A stretch of 64,000 nt of DNA from Citrus sinensis. Lineage: Eukaryota > Streptophyta > Magnoliopsida > Sapindales > Rutaceae. The translations under genes and the position numbers were made by a program. The notes beneath the pieces are model-generated. The model was not told where the DNA came from. It worked only from the letters and a program-made list of their open reading frames with translations, and did no database searches. Shown here piece after piece: positions 1 through 12,090 of this stretch; position 1 is the first letter of the stretch; every line of letters starts with the position of its first letter. The DNA is taken from positions 17,176,501 through 17,240,500 of the forward strand of contig NC_068561.1 of assembly GCF_022201045.2 (NCBI RefSeq), in the 5' to 3' direction.

Positions 1-1638
1 AGTCCGTAATTGATAATCCTCCGCAAAATTAATAAGCATATGTGTGCAACAAGTGGGAGAAAATGACACCAAAATATTTTAGATTGTGTTCGAAGGTCTA
101 GGTTAATTTTATTATAGCACAATATAGGTATATAAGTCCATTTTAGCCCACCTTTGCGCCAAATTTAGGTGTCTAGCTGTTAGAATTTTAAACTCATATT
201 TAGTAAAAATTCACCTTTTGGTCTACAATAATTGTATTATGGCTTGATTCATATATAATTTGATCAGCAAATCCCTCATCAACGTGGACTAAGTAGCACA
301 TGAGGAGCTGAACTGAGGAAGGCACAAATACATGTCCCCATTAAATTAAAATGAAGTCTGAAAAAAGATTCACTCTCCAACTCCTAGCCTGCGAAGTCAA
401 CCCCCAACAGTGTTTTAGAACCCCTTTTCTTACAATTGTATACTATTTTATTCTAACCATGTTTTTATTATTATCTTGCATGAGAATACGCGAGCCTATT
501 AATGCGGATCTACCTTTCATATTTAGAATGAGCATGTCTGTCGTTTTATGTTTATTTAAACAAACCTCTCTGCTCACTTTGGTCGTGAATCATGCATTAT
601 TTACATTAATTATCACCATGCATGATGTGATTCTTGCATGCATTCATGCGTTGATGTGCCATAATAATTTTATAATCTTTCAATTTAGAATGAGGCATTC
701 AAGTTTCAAAGAAGCTTCACAACTGCTACGATTATAAAAATCCAAAATAAAAAAATTGGTTGGTGAAAGTATTCCCATCTAGACAAATTTTTAAGCCATG
801 CAAATTTTATTTTTTTTAAAAAAAAATATAAATATATATAAGAAAAGGATAGCTAAGAATAAAAGGAGATGGACTGATGTTTTCATTTAAGTCCGTGCGA
901 TTCATTCGTTTCCACTCACTGTTTGACAAGTCAGTGCAACCGAGACTTTTGATTTTTTTCATATTTCATTTCACCAAAGATGGAATATTCTGCCCATTCT
1001 TTTTTTTTTCTTTTTTTTTTTGTGGGGGGTAATTAGTGTTTATTGTTTGACTGAAATTACATGCAACAGCAAGAGATTAATAGTATCTGGGAGTCCATTG
1101 TTTTGGTTTGAAATAATGCATAGTTCTACCTAATGACAATGGAAATTGAGGCAGCTCTTTTAGAATACAAAGCCGGCCGCGTAGATTCCTTATTTCTTGT
1201 GTAGAATAATCTTAAAATGGAAGGCAGAAGTAAAACGAAATGAAAAACATGTGACAACGTGAAAGGCATTAGAATGACAAATGTCACGAAAAATATTATA
1301 GGGTGGACCTTTAGCTTGATAATTATACACATTATTTTGCTTTTTTTTTTTGTTATAAATATTATTTTACTTACCTTTAAATAAAAGTCTTAAGTTTTGA
1401 TAGATACGACATGGTCTAATATTCGTTTTAATGATAATTCTTAATAGATATATTTTCACCACATAAAACGTGGATCTTTGATAGACCAAGATAGAGACCG
1501 AAAAAAAAAAAAAAGCATATGAAGAAACTGCTGCAATGGAGGTTTGCTGGAACTGAAGCAAAACATAAATAAGCTACAATGTGATGAACATGGGCTTTAA
1601 ATTCATATTAGTGCAACCATTTTGACTCAAAATATTAA
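1..1638. other. AT-rich intergenic DNA, no gene seen
   Basis: AT-rich DNA with several homopolymer T and A runs (for example around 1000-1020, 1341-1352 and 1500-1514). The longest open frame (351-737, 128 codons) has no recognisable domain, low-complexity composition and no gene-like context, so it is not called. No RNA gene or clear promoter was recognised. Confidence 0.6.
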
Positions 1639-2220
1639 GTGTGAGTTTAGTAACACCTTTTCTTCTTAAATAATTATTGTTATAAGTGAAAAGAATCAGT
1701 TAAATATTTGGTTAAATTTATTATTATGTATTTGATATATCTTACTGTTAAATCACTGTAACAATATAAATTACTGAATTAGACACAATGTTGATTAAAA
1801 TTTATTTAAATATTTATAAACATGTACATATTTTTTATTGTGTACATATAATTATTGATAACTAAAATAATATTTTATATTATTAATATTATTTTCTATT
1901 TTGCTATCTCAATATAATTGATGATAATGATGACAACAATATCAACAACAACAATAATAATCCCTTTAATTTATTTTCTAATGAAGAAGGATAATTTTAG
2001 ATTTTTAATATATATAATATATGTATGGAATTATATTAAGTATAAAAGTGATTCTCAAAATTAGATTTTGAAAAAAAAATTTCTTACTTTTCAAAATCTA
2101 CTATGGGATCAAATAATTTTGCCATAAATGATTTCTAAAAAAATTTATTAAATATTAAAATTAACTTTTAGATTTTCAAAATCACTTTTGAATCTCCCAA
2201 AGATAATTTCAAATAGACCC
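1639..2220. mobile_element. PIF/Harbinger-like MITE, copy 1
   Basis: A 582-bp AT-rich non-coding element flanked by TAA on both sides (1636-1638 and 2221-2223). Its left end (GTGTGAGTTTAG) and the inverse of its right end (GGGTCTATTTGA) are imperfect inverted repeats. Its central part matches the reverse complement of the element at 8729-9336 over several hundred bases; shared stretches include GAATTAGACA and AATATTTATAAACAT. A 3-bp TAA/TTA duplication with GGG-type ends is typical of Tourist-like (PIF/Harbinger) MITEs. It has no coding capacity. Family assignment is inference; the two-copy relationship is visible in the sequence. Confidence 0.65.
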
Positions 2221-5200
2221 TAAATTTATAGATAAAGTTTAAGATTAATATTCAAAACAAATTGTAAGTTTTACTATGTTTCATCAATGCAATAATAGAT
2301 ATTGGTTAGAAATAAATAATTAATAATTCTAGCACTCCACTGGCCTAATGAGATCAAATCGAACCCTAAATATTAGTCTGCACTATTTAAAATTATGAAT
2401 TTGAGTTAAATCGCAGTAATTAATTATAGCTAATCACCAAAAAATTTAGCCCATTAATAATTGTGGACGTGTGCAAACGTATGCACTGAATAAGAACTCG
2501 GGACAATATGATACTAAATTTCACATGCCGTCAACAACCCTCACACATTAACCCAATTTTCAACGTTTTCCAATTTATTTACTTTCACGAATCCATTTGA
2601 ATGCAAAGGAGAATATTATTTAGCTAGACACCATCAGCAATTAAATTAATATCAGAAATTAAAATGTATCTTTTTTCATGTTGAGAATTAAGATGCGGGA
2701 ATGTATGAGCCGATGGCCGCATATTAATTATGTCCCCTAAAATAATATTATATCAAGCTGTCTTCATGTCTATATACGTATGCATGGCTTGGATGAGCGC
2801 ATATAATAAATTAAATATTATATACTTTTTCAACGTCAGAGTTATATAAATTGTCCCCCTTTTCATACTTGTCTCGTGCCCCACAGAAATGTTACATCTT
2901 ACCTTCCTACTTATCTTTTAATCATGATAATGATCTGAAGTTTAGTCCACATGATGTGTTAGTAGAATCTGATAATTAAACCAAGGTTAAACTATTAGAT
3001 AAAAGATTGTGCATAGCTAAAATTTAAACAAGTCTCAGCATACCTCCTCATATGAAAATGTTTGTTCAGTTAATTAGATCATTAAAGCCTGAAAAACACA
3101 AATAAGGTCAAAAATTGAAATATATATAATTTGATTGAGATGTTAACATGTGGAGAATATCGAACATCCTTAGCAGACTTCTAGTCGTTTAAATGTCTCA
3201 AACAAACCTACCGACTTTAGTTCTGATATCATATTTTAAAAAAAAAATCATGTTAATGTGAAACTGCTAGTTAATGCCTAAAATAATATTAAACATTTAA
3301 TAGTTCTATACTTAATTGGGATACTCAATTAGAATAGTCATTGATATGTTACCAATTATTTACTGTCGTGTAACATATGATTTTTACAACCTAATCAAAC
3401 ATATGAAATGTAAAATGCCACATCAGTAGTATCTTAATTGAGTCTCTCAACTGAATAAACATAGCATTAGAGTTAAAGATTGGTTAAAACATGATGAACA
3501 AGTTCCCAGCATATATCATGAATATAGACTCATATAAACCCATAATATTTTGTTTGATATTTAATTAATTTTATAAATGATTTCATGAGTACGTGCTATA
3601 TATGTATATCATACATATGCATGGCCAGTCAATTCAACCGCACAAACAAATAAATATCAATGAATTAATTAAAGATTAAATTTCAAGTTGATAATAGTTT
3701 GATTTCATGCTTTAATTAATGACTAATGATGGGCTCATTTATCCATCTAGCTATAAATTAAAGCAATAGTATCATTAGCCTATTTAAGATTATATTATAT
3801 AGCAGTATAATTATTTTTTTTTAATATTGGCAGACGAGGAGTCTGTATCTCATGAAAGATTCAATAGATCCTTGCTATCGAAAGATGTTTTAAATTATTC
3901 TTCCTTTCACTTTACGATATGGGTAGCAAGTCAAAGAAAGAATACGTATTTTGTGAAATATTTGTAGATTTTATCAACGAATGAGAGATGTTTTAATTTG
4001 ATAATCTTTTCCCTTTACTTTGCCCCTATACTACGAAAACTGCGGTAATTTTTTTCCCTTCTTGAAGAATATGGTGGTCTTAAATTAAATAACACAAAGA
4101 TTGCAAATTAAAAAAACTTCACATGTAGCAGTTTTGCTCATATAAATATTAAATAAAGATTCTCTTGTTAATTTAATTTATCTTTCGACATCATAAATTG
4201 ACTGCTCTATTTAGCAATACCATAAGTTTTAATTTCTTTTTTCTCAACCAAATTAAACTAGGTAGCTTAGATTTGTGACGAAGTCTTTATTCTTTATATT
4301 CTCTTCAAAGTCAATGTTATAGGTCTGTGAATGAATAAAAAAAATAAAAATGAAGAAACTTTGATTGAAAAAGGCTACCATTCTCTTTTTGTGCTTCTTA
4401 ACGGGGAGAAAAAAACAAAAAAACAAAATGCTACGGATCTTAAATTCTGATTTATTTTCGATATTATTTTTTGCACCCAAAAATAATGAATAACTAGTTT
4501 TCTGATTTATAATTTAACACACATCTGATCTTGCTTGGACTGCTCACAGAGGATTAAGCTTTGAGTTTGTGATTAGAATCACACTCATATGAGTAGGCAT
4601 GAGCCTTAATTACCCTTAAAAAAGTAATGGTTTATTAATGCAAAACACCTCCAAAAAGTTTAGAACATTCTTTAATGTGTAGTTCGAAGGGTGTGATCGC
4701 TTCTCCATTAATTCTTTTGAGCTTTTTAAAAATATTAAAATGAAACGAAGAAAAAAAAAACTATTTTTCTTTTCTTATGTTATAGCCAAATTTTGCCAAT
4801 GTTTTGAAATTAATACTACTCTTAACGTTCATAGTTGCTTTTCAAAAAAACAAAAAACAAAAAGGAAAAAATTGAATGGTTGGGCTTGAATATTATTAGG
4901 AAGAGTGGTGCTTTTAACATCCCTTAAATATACTAATAAACCCCCTCTTCCACCGAAATTATTTTCTGTTGTTGCAAACTCTTTGGATTTATCGTCAATC
5001 TTTTTTTTTTTCTAATTTATGACGCTCATATATTCAATTTTTTTAAAAAAAACTATAATAATCCATTTCTCTTTTTCTTTATTTTTTTGAGCTAATTTTA
5101 CTTATTCTTGAAAAGCAGGTATTTTTGAGTTTTATGGAGAAAGAATAGTGATAACAAAATCTCAAAAAATTTATCATCCACATAATTATTTACGCGGAAG

Positions 5201-5508
5201 GTGAGTAAGAACACAGTAAAAGCGTTTAAGGAGTGAGAAAACTGAAAAAAAAAATTAAAGAATCAAATAAATGGAGTGTTAATTTAGAGAGAAATGACAC
5301 TTTTGATATTCAATACAGTATAATTGAAAAAGGAGATATATAAGTAAAATAGAGGCCGTCTCTTTTAGCAAACAAATGTGTTTCAAGAAGCCCAGGAAAT
5401 AGATGGCCAGGTTGTTTTTGAGTGACACTAAAAGCATCCCTCCCATAATCTGATTACACCCTCCACGTGAACATGGAGAAATAAGAGGAACTTATTCAGG
5501 TCTGTTGC
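2221..5508. other. Intergenic DNA, no gene seen
   Basis: AT-rich sequence between two small transposons. Reading frames are short and biased by A/T runs. Two loosely similar stretches containing an AGTG...CTTTTAACATCCC-type motif (about 4900-4925 and 5420-5445) may be remains of a further small repeat, but no ends or target duplication could be fixed. Confidence 0.5.
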
Positions 5509-6157
5509 TAGGGATGAAAATAGGGTGGGGTGGGGTGGCCTATCTCATTTCTTACCCCATTAAAAATTTCGCCTCTATTCCTTATTTTATTTTCCAATAA
5601 ATTTAGTGGGGTGGGGATGAGAAATCCCTACGTGGAGAATGATTTTCTCATCCTCACCTCATTCTTCATTTATTTATTTTATAGTAGATATAGATACATA
5701 GTTTTAATAAATTAAAAATTAAAGATTAAATAAAATCATTACAATATTATAAAGTACTTAAATTATTTTAAAAAAATCTCCAAATGTTTGAGATAATATC
5801 TTGAAATGATATCAAAATTGAAAAATATTTGAAGAGATCAGTATCTTAAAAGAGAAAAGAAAGCATAACAATGTTTAGGTTGAATAAAAATTATATTGTA
5901 GAGTTTTCTTTTAGTTATATATCTCATTTATGTCAAGTAAAAATAAAAAGAAAATGTATTAAATAAAAATTAGAAAAAATATTTATATATAATGGGGATT
6001 GGGGTGGGGGTGGGGTGGGAAGTACAAAACTAAACCCCACCCCATTAAGAATTTGAAGATTATTTTTTTCTCATTCCCCGCAAATTATTAAAAATTCATC
6101 CCATTTGGGGTGGAGCCCCATGGGGCCCCAAACCCATGAAGAATTTTGCCATCTCTA
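5509..6157. mobile_element. Non-autonomous hAT element with 8-bp target duplication
   Basis: A 649-bp element with termini TAGGGATGAAAA and, inverted, TAGAGATGGCAAAA. It is flanked by a perfect 8-bp direct repeat TCTGTTGC (5501-5508 and 6158-6165). The 8-bp duplication and TAGGGATG-type ends are characteristic of Ac-like hAT elements. The interior has no transposase and is rich in GGGGT/ACCCC runs near both ends and in the middle (5525-5540, 5998-6020, 6035-6045, 6105-6130), so it can fold on itself. The preserved duplication suggests a fairly recent insertion. Confidence 0.85.
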
Positions 6158-6165
6158 TCTGTTGC

Positions 6166-8728
6166 TTTCTATTTCAATGGCAATAGTGATATTTGACCCC
6201 CTCATTTTCCCAATCAATCTTCACAAATCACTTTTATATCAGTATTCATTTTGTCATTATATAAAATTACTCAAAAAAGATAAATAACTTTTATGTACAC
6301 TCACATGATAGTAAAATTTTATTCATAGTATCTAATAATGGATCACTCATACACTGTTCATGAGTGAGGGATGTACCATACATTGATTGTAAGGTAGTGT
6401 TTGCCTCTAATAATAAAGAGCTTTCAAGTTCAATGTTGCAAAAAAATTTATTTCTAGCTGTAAGATTTGTATCCACCATGTTTTACTTTTTCAAAAGAAA
6501 ATTGCAGTTATCCAAATGATGCAATTCAGCTTAATTAGTACATCGAGGAGAAAAGATGAATGAGCATTGACCCAAAAAATTGGGGAAAAAAATGAAGAAT
6601 TCAAACAAAGGTAACTAAGAAGAGATATTATTTGGGTTCTGCAAATTTTGTAACTACATTGTTTTAATTGCAACACAAAGAAGAAATTCCAAGTTTATAT
6701 TCATTCAGTAAAAAGAACGAACAATTAAAATAAAGGACAACTAGAATTGAAACCTTATTCATTGAGTGAAAATAACAAACAATTGGAAAACTGATTATGA
6801 TTTTGTCTCAAACCATGAATTTCAAGTTTTATAAACCGCAGTACCACGCCATGCTGAAAGATGTTGGGGTGTATGGTATGGAAAAAGATAATAATCGTAA
6901 CAGTGGTTAAGTATAAATTAGGTTTGGGGTATATCTAGAGATAGAAATTATTTTAAAATTATTAATTGAGTTAATTGAAAAATAAGAGATGATGAAATAA
7001 AATAAGGGAGTCGGTATTTTACCGGTCTTTCAATGGCCAAACTAACAAAGTTCCCCAATCCAGCCCAATACCAAAGGCCCATCTTAACATCCAGCCCAAT
7101 TAAAAATCTTATGTTTATTTATATCATTTTCCTCGTGAAAGGAGAGAAAAATCATGATTATTGATTATTTTAGAACCACCTTATTAATGCGAGTTCCTCA
7201 TAAAAAATGATACTAATAAAATAGCCGAATACTTTTTGGTTGTATTGTCTGACACTTCCTCCTCTTGACTCTACTAAAACAGAGGTTTGAGTCACCTCAA
7301 ATAAAATATTTCCTTTAAGGCAAAACTATGTTGCAACCAGTTATTAGATCTATAATTTTATAATTATATTAGTAAAATTTAATGGTTGAAAGTAACAGTA
7401 ATACTGTACCACTGTTGTAACATAATTAGACTCTTTCTTCTAACTTCTTATGTTGAGTTTCAAATTATTATTAATGCATGCAGTTGAAATTCAATCTCAA
7501 ATTATTAGAATTAATTCAATTACATATTTAATTTGTTGAATAAAAAAAAAATTGTACGTATACGATATTAAGTGCAAAATCCGTGTAACATGGTCCCAAA
7601 AAGCTCGGTGGCTTTTTCCTCTCAAAATCACAATAATAATTGGTTTTACTTGAAAAAAAAAAAATTATGATTCATGATAATTTTTTTGGAAAAGACATGT
7701 TAGCCAGATCTGAAACTGCACAAAACGTTAAACCGTGTTGACAGATGGCAGCCTCTAAACGTGGATGCCAAGGCCCTGTGCCGGCATCCTCACAACGAAA
7801 AAAAAAAAAAAAAAACACCAATTTATTATATACATACGCAGATATACTTAATTTCAACTCTAACCACTTTCATCCTTTTATTTGTTTAGTTGTTGTTGGA
7901 TGTATTGCACATAGGAGCTAGAAGGATCAAATACATGTCTTCTATTTTCTTATTTATTACATTTTTTTTCCCTAAAACTATACTTATACAAGTTTTATAC
8001 TGTGTACAATTCAATTATCTCTGTTGAGAACAAGTCGAAACCACACATAAACATGGGTATATATATGAAAGTTCTTAAAAATTATGGTAGGTCGAATAAA
8101 AAAAAAATCAACGAAGAAAATCCTAATAAAGTTTAGCGCATTTTTTTGAAAATGTAGACAGATTTTTCTTTGTAACATCAAAATATACGAATGTCTTATG
8201 TTAATAAGAGAAAGTCTTTGGTGTTTTTAGAGTACTTTTTTATTTTCTCTTAATTCATTGTCACGTATATACTTCAATTAATATGTATACACACACACAC
8301 GTAAACAACAATGTGTTAAAAAATATATATATTTTTTCTAAAAACAGCCAACACTTTTCTAACTCGTAATCAAAATGCTGCCTGGAACATTTTTTGTTTG
8401 TGTGTATAGCAGCAAGTGAAACAAAATTTTTGTTAAAACCTTGATTGTACTCGATATTTAATCATGATAAGAGACAATATCTAGTGCCAGATATGGGTTC
8501 AACTCATCGTGAATTATTAAGTGGATTAAATATTTATATATTTATTTAGATTTATAGAGTGTATTATTAGCTGTCGATACTTGAGGTGGGCATGACAATG
8601 ATCAATGGTCCGTCAAATTAGTTGATCACTTATCATTTCTTTATAGATGTCATGAACTCAACGGATTGTCCCGAATACTCATATGGTCTCAGTTAAAGAA
8701 TTTATTACTTGAAAAATATTATCACTAA
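6166..8728. other. Intergenic DNA, no gene seen
   Basis: AT-rich sequence with A/T homopolymers (for example A18 near 7799). Short frames at 6291-6676 and 7672-7857 lack domains or gene-like structure. Nothing further is recognised. Confidence 0.5.
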
Positions 8729-9336
8729 GGGCCCATTTTGATTGTTATTGGGAGGTTTAAAGTAATTTTAAAAAAAAGTTAAAAATTAAGTTTGTTGTTT
8801 AGTAAATTTTGTTAGAAATAATTTTTGGTAAAATCATTCAATTTTACAATAAATTTTAAAAAGTAGGAAATGAGTAACTTTTCAAAATTTGATTTTAAGA
8901 ATAAATTTTATACATATATCCTCATATATATTGTAAAAATTTAAAATTACCCTTATCAATTATTAGCTAAAATTATTAACTTTAAAGAAACTTTTATTAA
9001 TACCAATTATACTAAGATAACAACATAAAAAATAAAATTAATAATATAAAATATTTATTTTGGTTATCAATTATCATATACACTAAAAAAAATATTATAT
9101 ATAGACATATATGTTTATAAATATGTAAATACTTTTATTTAACATTATGTCTAATTCAATTATTTACATTCTTAGAGCAGTTTAACAATTAGATTCCCCA
9201 AACGCAGGTAACTGCTTTTAAAACTCACAATATTTTTAAAAAATAAATTTTACTAAGATTATCTTGATAACTAATTATTTTTACAGCAAAGTTAACAATA
9301 AATATTTTAAAAGTTACAATATTATGAAACTGACCC
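8729..9336. mobile_element. PIF/Harbinger-like MITE, copy 2 (opposite orientation)
   Basis: A 608-bp element flanked by TAA (8726-8728 and 9337-9339), with ends GGGCCCATTTTGAT and, inverted, GGGTCAGTTTCATA. Its reverse complement aligns with 1639-2220, so the pair forms a spaced inverted repeat about 7 kb apart. It carries no open frame of note. The two copies differ by many substitutions and small gaps, suggesting insertions that are not very recent or that came from different subfamily members. Confidence 0.7.
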
Positions 9337-12090
9337 TAAGTAATAAATTAACTAATTTTTTTTTCTTGTTCATAAAAGATTTATTTTAGACAAACAAATA
9401 TTTATAAGAGAGATTGAGTATCAATTGTGCTCGAAAAAAGACTTTACCGCCTTAATAATGAATTAAGTAATTTTCTTTTTTAAATGTAACTTATTATATC
9501 TTATTTTTTTACCCTTCTAAAATATTTACATGCGAGCTAGTTAACACAAAAACATAATTGCATTTTTAATTTTGTGCGAAACCCGGATGGCACGCTCATC
9601 AGGCTCTTAGTCTCTAGAACTTTCTTTGATCATTGAGTTGCCTCCTCCAATGGCAGTATGGCATCGTGATGATTGCCGCCATTAATTTTCTGCCATCATC
9701 ATGTCCCATGCCTTTTATTGAAAGCCACAATAAAAAAGGATAAATTAAATTAATATAAGTAGTTCTTTGATTTTGTCCCATTAATTCGATCGATCTAACC
9801 AGCTAATTTCAGCTCAACCGTATTGGATCTTTGTTTCTATTCAATTTTAGAATTAAATATGATTTTTCAATTGTTTATTTTATAAAAATATTATTTTATT
9901 TTATTTTCAATTCCTTTATTTGATAATAGATAATTTAATAATCGATAAAAAAAATAGATAATTTGATAATACCGAAACAGCCTAATATGGAAACTGAAGT
10001 GCTGGACGCTTGTAAGGATGACACCAATGAGGCGATTCATGCATATGTGGACTAGTTCGTATGTAACTCCAGTTCCCTCAGTTCGCTGTCAGAGAATCCC
10101 AATTCCACGCGCTCTCCAAGGCAACTGAGTTACACTCTCTGCTTTATCCGATGGACTCAACCCCACTTCTATATGCAGTTATTAACATTTCCCAAATATT
10201 ATGTTGATTCCCCCACAAAATAATCAACTATGTACAATTGTACGCCTACTCCAGCTTTACGAACGGATAAAGTTTCATGAATAATAATAATAAATTCATT
10301 ACAAAATATTAATGAGAATAGCAATGAAGTCATGGTGTTTACAAAATGAGAGTCTTAAATGATTAGATATTCCAATAAAATTTCAATATATAAAGTATAT
10401 ACTTATTAACTATTTTTTTTAAAAAAGTGATAAGTTTATTTTCATATTTTATTTCTACATCATGATCTCGCAAATGAATTTGTTATTTAATCATGAATTA
10501 GACAACCACACATGAAAAAACTAGAATAAAATGTGGAGACCCCAATTTTAATTATTTAATTACTATAATATCATTCGAGTACCTACTTTTTTTACAGTTT
10601 CTAAAGTAGTAACGATTTTTTTAATATTTTATAAAAGTAGAGGGGTGTATGAAGTCTAAATTAATTTTTAACCCCCTACTTCTCCCATGATTCAAGTTAC
10701 AGTAATCAATAAAATAAATCTGCTCAGAAATCATTTGGCTATACCTCTAAGAGTTCTAAAACAAGGATATAGATTAACCATTTTTATCAAATAAGTCTCT
10801 AATGAATTTAAAATAACTAAAATATTTTTTATTTATTAATTTATTTATCATTGTCATACCCTGTATTAATAGATTATTTGCATTGTTTTAATAGGAGTGA
10901 TGTTTGTCTTATAAAAAAAATACCAAGTGTCGTGTCGAGGATCTGTTTCATAAAAATAGATAGAAATATATGGATAGTTCAGAGAATATAAAAGTAATTA
11001 AATTAGAGATCTAAATGTAATTATTCAGAATTTGATAAATTAATTAACTAATAATAGTATTATGAAACTCAACATTTGAATTCTAATATTATGTGTAATC
11101 CATCTATTAGAGGATAAATTTTATAACTTATAAAATTTATTAATTATTATTTAATATATAAATGCTAAATGAGATGAGATTTAAATTAAAACTTAAATTA
11201 AAATACCTAAAACTGTTTATTAATTGAATGTCAAATTCAAGAAGTACGTGACAGTCGTTAGCCTGCAAATAATCCGGCCATGCACGCGCCTGAAAGGGAA
11301 TGTCAAAGGGCAAATCCTCGTCCCAGCCCCGCTATGATCTGCGCGATAGATGCGGGTCTGAAAAGTAAAAGACAGGCAGGGAGATTTTAACGGTTCTCCT
11401 TTTCTACTGGGCACGCGCGCATCCTTTCACACGCGCGCTTTTCACAGAAGCACGGTTTAACAAACAAAACCAAAACACAAGATCAGAAACGAAAGAAGCA
11501 AAAAGTAAAACCTAAAGACAGAGTTTAAGGCTTCATCGGAGACAGAAATGAAGAGAGGGTGTGTTTTTAGATAAATAGATTGGATGGCAAAAGTTCACGT
11601 AAAAGGAAAAATAATTTTAAAAAAATAAATTTTTTTTATTCAGAGAGTTAAAGAAAGAAAAGAACAAAGGGAGCCATAGAGAGTGGCCGTTTCAACGGCC
11701 ACCTCAAAATTCCTGTTGATTCGTCAAACTTGAAACATTTGCTTTTCCCTCTACAAACAAAAACACAATTCAGTTTCTCGCTTCCTCTCAATTTTTTTTA
11801 AAAATAAAATTTCCAGGAAAATTAAGCCAAAAAGAAAACATTTTGAGAGAATCCATTTGAGGTTATTATTCCCTCATTAGCTTTCCTGCATCACCATCTG
11901 GGTTGTTCTTCTTCTCATCAACCCAAAAAAAAAAACAAAAACGGCGGCGTTTTGCAGGGTATAAGGTAATGGTTTATTGATTAATCCCATTATCTTAGTT
12001 CTTGAGACTTCCAGATCTTTCATATACGCGCGTTTTGGTTATATTTTCTTAATCTTTTATTTTGGAGCGGTAAATTATATGTTTGTAAAG
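9337..12090. other. Intergenic DNA and ETO1 upstream/leader region
   Basis: 9340-11200 is AT-rich with no recognisable gene. Base composition changes at about 11220-11450, where GC-rich sequence with ACGCGC motifs appears (near 11285, 11412 and 11431). The 11450-11960 stretch, purine-rich and then CT-rich, looks like the proximal promoter and leader of the ETO1 gene. A possible 5'UTR intron could run from near 11965 (GGTAATG) to the AAG just before the start codon at 12091, but I could not decide this from sequence alone. Confidence 0.45.

Noticed and set aside
351-737. 128-codon open frame in the first kilobase
   Set aside because: No domain, low-complexity hydrophobic content, no gene-like context; expected by chance in long AT-rich DNA.
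11977-12090. Upstream in-frame ATG extending ETO1 by 38 residues
   Set aside because: The added residues do not match the family, whose N-terminus begins at the MQxNxFTTMRSL motif (12091).
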